A stretch of 12,093 nt of DNA from contig JALSQM010000063.1 of assembly GCA_026985385.1 (NCBI GenBank), positions 1-12,093 on the forward strand, given 5' to 3'. The position numbers and the translations under genes were made by a program. Position 1 is the first letter of the stretch, and each line of letters opens with the position of its first letter. Origin of the DNA: Acidilobaceae archaeon (GTDB lineage: Archaea; Thermoproteota; Thermoprotei_A; Sulfolobales; Acidilobaceae). The notes under the pieces were generated by a model. It saw only the letters and a program-made list of their open reading frames with translations, was not told the origin of the DNA and did not search any database. Positions 1-6,701 of the stretch are shown in pieces.

Positions 1-1
1 A

Positions 2-763
2 ATGAGAGCCCTGGGCATGCCCTCTGGGAGGAAGGCGGAGACCCCATACAGGGTTCCCGAGTGGATTAGGAGGGCTCCGCTCTGGATTAAGAGGAACTTC
101 CTAGCGGGCCTCTTCGGGGCGGACGGTAGCGTACCAGCATTCAAGGGGAAGACCCCACTCCCAATACACTTGACGCAGTCAAAGGCTAGAGAGCTCGCCG
201 CCAGCCTAGAGGCATTCCTAGCCGATGTGAAGTCCATGCTCGAAGAGTTCGGAGTCGAGGACGTCCTAGTCTACCCCGTGGAAACCGCCGTTGAGGATAG
301 GATCACGTTGAGGCTTGCCATAGAGGGTGAAAGGAGCATATCCCGCTTCCTGGCAGCAATAGGCTACGAGTACGACGACCGCAAGAAGACCATGGGCCTC
401 TACGCCTACGCGTACCTCAAGCTAAAGGCTGCAGTCAAGGCCTCAAGGAACACCGCCGCTAGGGTCGCAGTGGAGGTCTACAGGGCCACGGGCAGCATAG
501 CTCTAGCCCACCAGGCCGTGGCCCAGCTGGTGAATAGGAGGTTCGTTGAGAGGGCGGTGTACCAAGGCGTCTCCGATGCCAGGCCTCCCATGGGCTTCCC
601 AGACTTCAACGATTACGTCAAGTCTAGGAGTGCTGGCGGGGGATTCGTGTATGATAGGGTCGTAAAGGTGGAAGAGTACGATCCGGACTACAGGGAGTTC
701 TATGATATAGGCGTATACCACGAATCACACAACTTCATAGCCAACGGGGTAGTAGTGCACAAC
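2..763 (+). other. Intein (C-terminal 254 residues) with LAGLIDADG homing-endonuclease domain, inside rtcB
   Basis: This in-frame segment is a protein-splicing element. Residues 34-42 read LAGLFGADG, a good first LAGLIDADG helix of a DOD-type homing endonuclease. A second, poorer candidate helix lies near residues 115-124 (RFLAAIGYEY). The C-terminal splicing blocks are clear: FYDIGVYHESHNFIANG (233-249) followed by VVHN, giving penultimate His253, terminal Asn254 and +1 extein Cys255. These residues are those needed for Asn cyclisation and for thioester transfer to a cysteine. The N-terminal splice junction and first Cys lie left of the window, so the total length is unknown. The insertion is immediately before the active-site cysteine of RtcB, a site known to be used by inteins in Pyrococcus RtcB. 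Endonuclease activity cannot be judged: D41 of the first motif is present, but the second acidic residue is uncertain. Confidence 0.93.
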
Positions 764-1915
764 TGCGGCGTGAGGGTCATCAGGACGGATCTCACGGTTG
801 ACGAGGTCAGGCCGCGTATCAGGGAGCTTGTGGACACCCTCTACAGGAACGTGCCGAGCGGCCTGGGCAGCACTGGGAGGGTGAGGGTTAGCATCTCGGA
901 GCTTGACAGGGTCTTGGCTGAGGGTGTCCAGTGGGCTGTTCAGAGGGGGTACGCCTGGGCCGATGACCCGGAGCACATAGAGGAGAGGGGTAGCTGGGGC
1001 CTCGCTGACCCGAGTAAGGTTAGCACGAGGGCGAAGCAGAGGGGCGCCCCGCAGCTCGGGACGCTGGGCAGTGGGAACCACTTCCTAGAGGTTCAGGTCG
1101 TCGATAAGATATTCGATGAGAGGATAGCGAAGGTCTTCGGCATAGAGCAGGAGGGCCAGGTGGTGGTGATGATACACACTGGCAGCAGGGGGCTGGGGCA
1201 CCAGGTGGCGAGCGACTACCTGGCCATCATGGAGAGGGCGATGAGGAAGTATGGCATCAGGCCCCCCGATAGGGAGCTGGCGAGCGTCCCCTACAGTAGC
1301 AGGGAGGCGCAGGACTACATCAAGGCCATGGCGGCGGCCGCCAACTTCGCCTGGACCAACAGGCAGCTCATAACATACTGGACGAGGGAGAGCTTCAAGC
1401 AGGTCTTCCACCGCGACCCAGACAAGCTCGGCATGCGCATAGTCTACGATGTAGCCCATAACATAGCCAAGTTCGAGGAGTACACAGTCGACGGTAAGAG
1501 GGTGAAGATGATAATCCACAGGAAGGGCGCCACCAGGGCCTTCCCACCGGGACACCCCGAGATACCCAAGGACTACAGGGAGGTCGGCCAGCCCGTGCTC
1601 ATACCGGGCAGCATGGGGACTGCGAGCTACATACTGGCGGGGGTGCCCGAGGGCGAGAAGAGCTGGTACACAGCGCCACACGGGGCCGGCAGGTGGATGA
1701 GCAGGGCCAGGGCCAAGCGCACCAAGAGCTACACGGAGGTTGTTAGGGAGCTCGAGCTGAAGGGCATATACATAAGGGCGAGCAATAGGGCAACAGTCGT
1801 AGAGGAGATGCCCGAGGCATACAAGGACGTGGATAGGGTAGCCAAGGTGGCCCACGAGGTGGGCATAGGCAGGCTAGTGGTCAGGCTCAGACCCATAGGC
1901 GTGACGAAGGGCTAG
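2..1915 (+). CDS. rtcB: RNA-splicing ligase RtcB, C-terminal part, interrupted by an intein (5' end outside window)
   Basis: RtcB joins 2',3'-cyclic phosphate and 5'-OH RNA ends using GTP and Mn2+, and seals tRNA exon halves in archaea. The reading frame is open at the left edge, so the ATG at 2 is internal to the intein and not a start. Residues 1-254 of the visible frame are intein. From Cys255 the ligase resumes with NCGVR, then LGSGNHFLEV (N359, H360), HTGSRGLGHQ (H392), YDVAHNIAKFEEY (H486) and APHGAGRWMSRARA (H560). From memory of Pyrococcus RtcB these match Cys98, Asn202/His203, His234, His329 and the guanylated His404, with nearly identical spacing, so the C-terminal catalytic half looks intact. 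The TAG stop lies 17 nt from the stop of the convergent CYTH gene. No archease gene, a frequent RtcB partner, is visible here. The family assignment is very secure; the N-terminal extein and intein start are simply outside the window. Confidence 0.97.
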   Translation: MRALGMPSGRKAETPYRVPEWIRRAPLWIKRNFLAGLFGADGSVPAFKGKTPLPIHLTQSKARELAASLEAFLADVKSMLEEFGVEDVLVYPVETAVEDRITLRLAIEGERSISRFLAAIGYEYDDRKKTMGLYAYAYLKLKAAVKASRNTAARVAVEVYRATGSIALAHQAVAQLVNRRFVERAVYQGVSDARPPMGFPDFNDYVKSRSAGGGFVYDRVVKVEEYDPDYREFYDIGVYHESHNFIANGVVVHNCGVRVIRTDLTVDEVRPRIRELVDTLYRNVPSGLGSTGRVRVSISELDRVLAEGVQWAVQRGYAWADDPEHIEERGSWGLADPSKVSTRAKQRGAPQLGTLGSGNHFLEVQVVDKIFDERIAKVFGIEQEGQVVVMIHTGSRGLGHQVASDYLAIMERAMRKYGIRPPDRELASVPYSSREAQDYIKAMAAAANFAWTNRQLITYWTRESFKQVFHRDPDKLGMRIVYDVAHNIAKFEEYTVDGKRVKMIIHRKGATRAFPPGHPEIPKDYREVGQPVLIPGSMGTASYILAGVPEGEKSWYTAPHGAGRWMSRARAKRTKSYTEVVRELELKGIYIRASNRATVVEEMPEAYKDVDRVAKVAHEVGIGRLVVRLRPIGVTKG

Positions 1916-1932
1916 CCACCCCACCCGCCTTC

Positions 1933-2469
1933 TCAGGGCCGCGCGCCGCCCCTCCTCCCCGCCAGCATGGAGGCGTAGCTCTCCGTTACACGGGGCCTCC
2001 CATCAAGCCCTAGGAGCCTGAGGGCCTCCTCGACCTCTCGGGGATCCCCCGTTGAAGCCTCGACCTCGACAAAGCACCCAAGCCCCTCCACCCTATCGAG
2101 GGTCACACTAGCGCTTGGGAGTGAGGCATAGATCCTCTCCTTAACCACCCTCAAGGCCTCTCTGAACCCTAGGGCCTCGAGCACCTCTAGGATCTCGGGG
2201 GAGGCCTCGGCCTCCACCTCGATCCTAGCCTTGACGTCCCCCCGAGGGATCCTGGGGCCCTTATAGGTGAGCCTCGCCCTGCCCCGGGAGAGCCTCACCC
2301 TCACAGCCTCGTCCCTGGCGATGACGTCCCTGCAGGGGTGCTGGAGGTATACGTCCTCCTCGCGGAGGGGCCCCTCGACCCTGGCCCCCAGCCCCCTCAG
2401 CCTCTCAAGGATTGAGTTGAGTTCCCCGCAGTCGACGGGGATCTTGACCTCTACCTCGAGGGACGGCAT
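1933..2469 (-). CDS. cyaB: CYTH-domain protein (CyaB/thiamine-triphosphatase-like)
   Basis: A 178-residue CYTH-fold protein, a triphosphate-tunnel enzyme class covering class IV adenylate cyclases, thiamine triphosphatases and inorganic triphosphatases. The N-terminus carries the signature ExExK as E5-V-E7-V-K9. Further charged tunnel residues follow in the family order: VRVRL (R57, R59), LTYKGP (K70), ARIEVEAE (R82, E84, E86), VVKERIYA (K110, R112), LDRVEGLGCFVEVE (D125, E135, E137). Length is typical of archaeal members. The ATG at 2467-2469 gives a start directly at the ExExK strand. The upstream Shine-Dalgarno is weak (GGGTG about 8 nt before), and the gene begins 11 nt after the stop of the threonine dehydratase, so it is probably its operon partner and translated from the same mRNA. 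Fold assignment is firm. The substrate (ATP, thiamine triphosphate, tripolyphosphate) cannot be decided from sequence, so the symbol reflects the usual annotation only. Confidence 0.9.
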   Translation of the reverse strand: MPSLEVEVKIPVDCGELNSILERLRGLGARVEGPLREEDVYLQHPCRDVIARDEAVRVRLSRGRARLTYKGPRIPRGDVKARIEVEAEASPEILEVLEALGFREALRVVKERIYASLPSASVTLDRVEGLGCFVEVEASTGDPREVEEALRLLGLDGRPRVTESYASMLAGRRGGARP

Positions 2470-2480
2470 GGCCCGGCACC

Positions 2481-3731
2481 CTAGCGTGGCGGTAGCTCTG
2501 AAGCCCTGAAGGGGAGGCCTAGGGAGTTGAGCCTCTCCAGCACAGCCTTCACAGCGGCGGGGCTCGGGGCCTCTGCTATGACCTCGACCTCGGCCCAGCC
2601 CGGCTCGAGGAATGGCAGCATGCGGTCGTGCCTGATGTCTATTATGTTGAGCTTCGCGCCCGCGAGCACCTCGAGCACCCTATTCAGCCACCCCGGCGCG
2701 TCGGGCACCAGGCCCTGGAGCCTCACGACCCTATACTCCCTCACGAGCTGGTAGTAGACCACCTTGGGTAGCCGGGTCATGTCTATGTTGCCGCCGCTCA
2801 CTATGACGACCACCCTCCACCCCGGCTTAACCTCGATCTTACCGCTGAGGAGGGCGGCGAGGCCCGCGGCGCCAGCGCCCTCTGCGAGCGTCTTACTCCT
2901 CTCGAGGAGCAGGAATATCGCCCTCGCCACCTCCTCGTCCGTCACTGTTACAATGTCGTCGAGCAGCTCCCTGAGTAGCTTGAACGTTATCTCACCCGGC
3001 CTCTTGGTGACTAGCCCATCCATGAGCCCGGGGGTGGCGGGCACCTCAACCGGCCTCCCCGCCTCGAAGCTCCTAGTGAACTTCGGGGCGTAGGCGGGCT
3101 CCACGCCTACAACCCTAACACTGGGGTGGCGGGTCTTGAGCCACGAGGCTATCCCCGAGGCCAAGCCCCCGCCGCCGACGGGGACCACTACAAGGTCCGG
3201 GGGCCCCCCGAGCTGCTCCTCCACCTCAACCGCTATGGTTCCCTGACCCGCTATCACGTAGGGGTCGTCGAAGGGGTGTATGAAGACCGCCCCCGTCTCC
3301 CCGGCTATCTCGAGGGCCTTCCTATAGGCGTCATCGTAGACCCTCCCGTGGAGCACGACCTCGGCCCCGTACCCCCGGGTGGCCTCCACCTTGGCCTGAG
3401 GCGCGGTCTCGGGCATGACAATGGTTGCCCTGACCCCCAGCCTCCCAGCGGCGTATGCCACCCCCTGCGCGTGGTTCCCAGCACTCGCAGCGACGACCCC
3501 CCGAGCCCTCTCCTCGGGGCTCAGCCTCGAGATCTTGAAGTAGGCGCCCCTAACCTTGAAGGCCCCCGTCTTCTGGAGGTTCTCGAGCTTCAAGTAGACC
3601 CGCCCACCAGTCATCCGGGAGAATGTAGCCGAGAAGTCGAGGGGGGTCCTATGCACGATCCCCTCGAGGGCCTCATAGGCCTCCCTGACGAGGGCCGCTA
3701 TACTCTCCGGAGTCACGTCGCCGCCCCGCAA
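2481..3731 (-). CDS. ilvA: Threonine ammonia-lyase (threonine dehydratase), PLP-dependent, with C-terminal ACT-like domain
   Basis: A cytoplasmic PLP enzyme of the fold-type II family that deaminates threonine (and often serine) to 2-oxobutyrate, the first committed step to isoleucine. The 416 residues contain GAFKVRGA with the Schiff-base Lys59, SAGNHAQG (83-90), the phosphate-binding VGGGGL (185-190), ERSKTLAEGAGAAG (277-290) and SGGN (312-315). About 85 residues from 333 onward (EYRVVRLQGLVPDAPGW, then LNIIDIRHDR) resemble the single ACT-type regulatory domain of the shorter threonine dehydratases, suggesting effector control. The start is TTG at 3731-3729, supported by GGGGGGATCC six nt upstream, which can pair with the 3' end of 16S rRNA through both GG and GATCC. 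GTG at 3716-3714 (five codons in) is the alternative. The gene has its own AT-rich box at 3771-3780 and is followed after 11 nt by the CYTH gene. Identity is secure; serine versus threonine preference is not determinable. Confidence 0.95.
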   Translation of the reverse strand: MRGGDVTPESIAALVREAYEALEGIVHRTPLDFSATFSRMTGGRVYLKLENLQKTGAFKVRGAYFKISRLSPEERARGVVAASAGNHAQGVAYAAGRLGVRATIVMPETAPQAKVEATRGYGAEVVLHGRVYDDAYRKALEIAGETGAVFIHPFDDPYVIAGQGTIAVEVEEQLGGPPDLVVVPVGGGGLASGIASWLKTRHPSVRVVGVEPAYAPKFTRSFEAGRPVEVPATPGLMDGLVTKRPGEITFKLLRELLDDIVTVTDEEVARAIFLLLERSKTLAEGAGAAGLAALLSGKIEVKPGWRVVVIVSGGNIDMTRLPKVVYYQLVREYRVVRLQGLVPDAPGWLNRVLEVLAGAKLNIIDIRHDRMLPFLEPGWAEVEVIAEAPSPAAVKAVLERLNSLGLPFRASELPPR

Positions 3732-3770
3732 GACGCTGGATCCCCCCGCACAGCTGGGTGGGGCCTCCTC

Positions 3771-3780
3771 ATCTTATACT
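3771..3780. promoter_or_regulatory. Putative bidirectional TATA box between divergent genes
   Basis: ATCTTATACT is the only AT-rich stretch in the 89 nt between the threonine dehydratase start (3731) and the glycosidase-like start (3821). Read on the minus strand it is AGTATAAGAT, placing transcription start about 26 nt on, near 3750, leaving a short leader with the GGGGGGATCC ribosome site. Read on the plus strand, TTATA places the start near 3803, just before the GGTG site and TTG of the glycosidase-like gene. Archaeal TATA boxes can be near-symmetric, orientation being set by the adjacent BRE, so one box may serve both genes. This is inferred from position only. Confidence 0.5.
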
Positions 3781-3783
3781 CCC

Positions 3784-3802
3784 CCTCCCAGCACCTGGGA
3801 GG
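3784..3802. promoter_or_regulatory. Perfect 8-bp inverted repeat, candidate operator
   Basis: CCTCCCAG (3784-3791), CAC spacer, CTGGGAGG (3795-3802): a perfect 8-bp inverted repeat with a 3-bp spacer, 3 bp from the TATA-like box. For the plus-strand gene it lies between TATA box and expected start of transcription. For the minus-strand gene it covers the expected BRE side of the box. That placement fits binding by a dimeric repressor affecting both genes. It could equally form a small hairpin in a longer leader. No regulator gene is next to it. Confidence 0.45.
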
Positions 3803-3820
3803 CTAGGCTGGTGTGCTGGG

Positions 3821-6055
3821 TTGGGGCTTCCGAGGTTCATTAGGGCTCTCCAGGTTAACATAGAGGATCCCTTCGGCTTCTACGCAGAGGAGCTTGACGC
3901 CGATAGGATAGTCGAGCTCGCTGAGAGGGTTCACGCTAACACCGTTATAGTCTTCGCGAGGGACGCCTGGGGCAGGGTCTTCTACCCCGGGAGCAAGCTA
4001 TACCCCAGGCACCCCAGGGCGGCTCTGGACGCCGTTGAGCTGTCGAGGAAGCTGAGGGAGAGGGGGATCTCACCGGTATTCATGGCGGTCCACACCGCTA
4101 ACAGGTACATCTACAGGCTCCACCCCAGCTGGGCCCAGAGGACCAGGGACGGCGAGCCTATTGTGCTCGAGAACATCCCCCTGGAGGAGAGGGTTAGGGA
4201 TCCCCACTGGCCCCAGATATGCCCCAACAGCCCCGCGATGGAGGAGTTCTTCGTACCAGAGATAAGGGAGGTCGTCGAGAAGCTGAAGCCCGACGCCGTC
4301 CACCTCGACAGCTTCAGGTACCTCCCCGACCTCAGCAAGGCGTGCTACTGCCAGTACTGCCGGGCCCGCTTCAGGAGGGAGACCGGCTTCGAGCTACCCG
4401 CCACCCTCAACCCCGAGGACGAGGCCTACAGGCTGGCATGGGAGTGGAGGTACCGCGTCGCCGCGGAGGCCATCAGGAGGCTCTCCAGGGAGGCTAAGAG
4501 CCTGGATCCGGGGGTGGCGATATTCTATAACAACCACCCGGCGGGCTGGGCGGGCAGGGGTAACAGGATACTCGAGGAGGCCAGGGACGCCATAGACGCC
4601 GCGTACGCCGAGGGGACCGAGACCGACAGCAGGGGGCCGGGGTTCCTCACCTTCATAACGAAGCTCTCCAGGGCACTCCTCGGCGGTGGGAGGGTTCTGA
4701 CCACCAGGAACCTATTCTTCTTCCTGAGGGTCCCCCAGAGCCCGCCGGCCCCCACGATAAGGCAGGGTATCAGGGAGATAGTGGCGGCCGGCGGTGAGCC
4801 CGTGGCTGTCACCTTCGCCAGCCAGCTCTCCACCGACACGAGGGCCCTCGACGCGCTAGCCGAGGTCTACGAGGAGCTTGAGAGCGTCGAGGACTACCTG
4901 GCCTCCCAGAGGCCCCTCAACTACGTGGCGCTCACCTACAGCACGTTCACCCACGACTGGGCCCTCCACCCGAGGCCGGAGTACTATATAGGGGAGGTCC
5001 TCGGCCTCGCCATGATGCTCATGCACAACCACGTGCCCTGGAGCATAGTATCCGAGAGAACCATAGAGGAGTCCGGGATCCCCGAGGGCTACAAGGCCCT
5101 GATAGCCGGTAGCATGGTGGCGGTGAGCGACGAGGCCGAGGAGAGGATGGGATCCTGGGTCGAGGGTGGAGGCGTGCTCGTGGCCACCCACCAGTTCGGC
5201 TACATGAGGAGGGACTTCACCTACAGGCACAACCTAGCCCTCAGCGAGGCGTTCGGCGTGTGCTTTGAGGGCGTCCAGAAGCTCGGCTACCTCTACTACG
5301 ACCTGGAGTCCACGGGGGCCTACGGGGAGTACTGGAGCGGCATGCCCCGCTACATACCCTTCGGGGACCACAGCACCGCCTTCAGGAGGGATAGGAGGGA
5401 CCCCATGCTGGGGGAGAACGTTAAGATAATGACCTCGAGTAGGTGCGGGGTGAGCGCTAGGATCCTGGCCAGGGTTAGACTGGCTAGGAGGGCGTGGGGC
5501 TACGAGTACACCCTAGGCCGCAGCACCCCGCCCCCCGGCCCCCTCACCGAGATGCCCGGCATAATCATGAACAGGTACGGCTCCGGCTACACGCTATACT
5601 ACAGCGTGAGGCTGGGCCTCCACTACGACAGGCTCGGGCACCCCGACTACGCCCAACTACTGCTCAGGCCCCTCAAGAAGCTAATCCCGCCACCCCCAGT
5701 GGAGGCCGAGGCCCCCGACACGGTTCAGGTAGAGCCCTACAGGCTCGATGGGGGAGGCTACCTCATACACCTCGTGAACCACACCTACAACCAGCGCTTC
5801 CTAGACGCCCCCATAGGGGCTGCGAGGCAGCCTCTACCGCCATTCGACCCCTCATACAGCATACACCCAATCAGGTGGGTCATAGAGGTCCCCAGCGTGA
5901 GGCTGGCCCTCAGAGTGGAGCCCGGCAGCTACCTCGTCAGACGCCTCATAGGCGGCGGGGAGGAGAGGATCCAGGTCAAGCCCGGTGAGAGACTCACATA
6001 CACCCTCCAAGGCCTGGGGGAGTACGAGCTACTCGCAGTGCTACCAGCGGCGTAG
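3821..6055 (+). CDS. Putative glycoside hydrolase, GHL6/GH42-like, with beta-galactosidase trimerisation-type domain
   Basis: A 744-residue multidomain protein, probably acting on a glycoside. The N-terminal ~370 residues read like a TIM barrel, with strand-end motifs VHLDSFRY (D163) and YAEGTETD (E264, E266) as candidate catalytic carboxylates. C134 plus CYCQYC (C175, C177, C180) match the four-cysteine zinc site of GH42 beta-galactosidases and are also typical of the GHL6 family. Residues ~368-480 (LNYVALTYSTF to GGGVLVATHQFG) resemble the Rossmann/amidotransferase-like trimerisation domain of GH42, followed by a beta-rich C-terminal region. No signal peptide or membrane segment is evident, so it is likely cytoplasmic. 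The start is taken as TTG at 3821, with GGTG 7 nt upstream; the frame is open back to 3758, but those codons overlap the promoter. It stands alone with no sugar transporter or other glycosidase nearby. Substrate unknown; a non-catalytic role cannot be excluded. Confidence 0.8.
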   Translation: MGLPRFIRALQVNIEDPFGFYAEELDADRIVELAERVHANTVIVFARDAWGRVFYPGSKLYPRHPRAALDAVELSRKLRERGISPVFMAVHTANRYIYRLHPSWAQRTRDGEPIVLENIPLEERVRDPHWPQICPNSPAMEEFFVPEIREVVEKLKPDAVHLDSFRYLPDLSKACYCQYCRARFRRETGFELPATLNPEDEAYRLAWEWRYRVAAEAIRRLSREAKSLDPGVAIFYNNHPAGWAGRGNRILEEARDAIDAAYAEGTETDSRGPGFLTFITKLSRALLGGGRVLTTRNLFFFLRVPQSPPAPTIRQGIREIVAAGGEPVAVTFASQLSTDTRALDALAEVYEELESVEDYLASQRPLNYVALTYSTFTHDWALHPRPEYYIGEVLGLAMMLMHNHVPWSIVSERTIEESGIPEGYKALIAGSMVAVSDEAEERMGSWVEGGGVLVATHQFGYMRRDFTYRHNLALSEAFGVCFEGVQKLGYLYYDLESTGAYGEYWSGMPRYIPFGDHSTAFRRDRRDPMLGENVKIMTSSRCGVSARILARVRLARRAWGYEYTLGRSTPPPGPLTEMPGIIMNRYGSGYTLYYSVRLGLHYDRLGHPDYAQLLLRPLKKLIPPPPVEAEAPDTVQVEPYRLDGGGYLIHLVNHTYNQRFLDAPIGAARQPLPPFDPSYSIHPIRWVIEVPSVRLALRVEPGSYLVRRLIGGGEERIQVKPGERLTYTLQGLGEYELLAVLPAA

Positions 6056-6060
6056 CCGGG

Positions 6061-6066
6061 TTATTA
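6061..6066 (+). promoter_or_regulatory. Possible TATA box (TTATTA) before the small ORF / aspartyl-protease-like pair
   Basis: TTATTA lies six nt after the stop of the glycosidase-like gene. It is the only AT-rich stretch of the gap and would put transcription start near 6090, just ahead of the GGGGTGGAG ribosome-binding sequence (6091-6099) and the TTG at 6102. The geometry suits a new transcript with a very short leader. Assigned from composition and spacing only. Confidence 0.35.
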
Positions 6067-6101
6067 GCATCAAAGCACCCAACCCCCGGCGGGGTGGAGC
6101 C

Positions 6102-6254
6102 TTGAGCGGGGATAGGATAGCCTACCTCAGGGAGCGGCGCGCGGGGCGCATAGGCAGGCTCTATCCCCTCGGAGAGGTGCAGCCCCATGGCAGTAAGGTT
6201 GAGGGTGAGGCTGGAGAGGGAGGGGAGAAGCGTAGAGACGGTAGCACTAGTTAA
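6102..6254 (+). CDS. Possible small protein (50 aa), overlapping the next gene
   Basis: I do not recognise this frame. It starts with TTG at 6102, preceded by GGGGTGGAG (6091-6099), and a TATA-like TTATTA lies about 40 nt upstream. The first ~26 residues are basic and helix-like (SGDRIAYLRERRAGRIGRLY, then PLGEV). The rest is glycine/glutamate-rich and overlaps, in another frame, the first 68 nt of the protease-like gene, where it looks like a shadow. Against it: three CGN arginine codons in twelve residues, where AGG is the rule in this genome. Possible readings are a real small protein translationally coupled to the next gene, a short regulatory leader ORF, or chance. If real it would be the first gene of a two-gene unit, a layout seen in small regulatory pairs, but no family supports that here. 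Confidence 0.33.
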   Translation: MSGDRIAYLRERRAGRIGRLYPLGEVQPHGSKVEGEAGEGGEKRRDGSTS

Positions 6255-6606
6255 TAGCGGCTACGAAGCCCGGGGCCCCGAAATACTGGTGCCAGCTCAC
6301 ATAGCGAGGGAGCTGGGTACATACCCCCAGCTTCCCCCAGGCTCTGAGGTGATGGAGTACGTGCTGGCCGATGGTAGTAGGTCTAAGATGATACGCGTGA
6401 AGGGGGCGGTCAGGGTCTCCCTCGTGGCCGAGGATAGGGTCGAAGGCCCCGTCACGGCCGACCTCGTGATAGCTGAGGGGGCCGAGGAGGCGCTGATAAG
6501 TGATAAGCTGGCAGATGAGCTTGGCATCGCAATAATAGCCGTGGGAGAGGGTCTCTGGTGCTTCAGGGACGAGCTGGGGCGGAGGGTTAGGAGGAGCCAA
6601 GCCTGA
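6187..6606 (+). CDS. Retropepsin-like (clan AA) aspartyl-protease-fold protein, catalytic Asp replaced
   Basis: A 139-residue cytoplasmic protein of the small archaeal aspartyl-protease-like type. Its N-terminal strands lead into VALVNSGYEARGPEILVP (19-36), where the family's D-T/S-G catalytic triplet is expected but reads N23-S24-G25. The second half has the usual pattern of a beta-hairpin with ADGSRSKMIRV (61-71) and a terminal AEEALISDKLADELGI (99-114) ending in a GLWCF strand. The start is well fixed: ATG at 6187 with GAGGTG (6174-6179) seven nt upstream. The preceding possible 50-aa frame overlaps it. With Asn in place of Asp it is probably not a conventional protease; it may bind a peptide or partner, or deamidation could in principle restore Asp. 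The fold call is from pattern recognition and moderately sure; the function is unknown. Confidence 0.7.
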   Translation: MAVRLRVRLEREGRSVETVALVNSGYEARGPEILVPAHIARELGTYPQLPPGSEVMEYVLADGSRSKMIRVKGAVRVSLVAEDRVEGPVTADLVIAEGAEEALISDKLADELGIAIIAVGEGLWCFRDELGRRVRRSQA

Positions 6607-6639
6607 AGGCGGATCCCTAGTCGCAGAGCACTCTTCGTA

Positions 6640-6647
6640 GACTTAAG
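6640..6647 (+). promoter_or_regulatory. Putative TATA box for the SDR gene
   Basis: GACTTAAG is the AT-rich element in the 62-nt stretch before the SDR frame. About 26 nt downstream is ~6670, which would give a leader of some 30 nt holding the GGGGGTG site (6688-6694) for the GTG start at 6702. The same spacing would make a leaderless message starting at the TTG at 6669, so this box fits either start. Confidence 0.4.
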
Positions 6648-6701
6648 GAGGCCTGGATCCCGCTGGCCTTGCCGGCAGATCCTACCCGGGGGTGCGGTGC
6701 C

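Noticed and set aside
1085..1855. 256-codon open frame antisense to rtcB
   Set aside because: The sense strand encodes conserved RtcB motifs throughout; the antisense product is His/Pro/Leu-rich with no family likeness. It is a GC-driven shadow.
3126..3806. 226-codon open frame antisense to threonine dehydratase
   Set aside because: Covers the conserved PLP-enzyme motifs on the other strand, product is Pro/Gly-rich without recognisable domains, and it runs through the divergent promoter.
3758..3820. Upstream in-frame extension (21 codons) of the glycosidase-like gene
   Set aside because: It overlaps the TATA-like box and inverted repeat and has no ribosome site; TTG 3821 has GGTG seven nt upstream.
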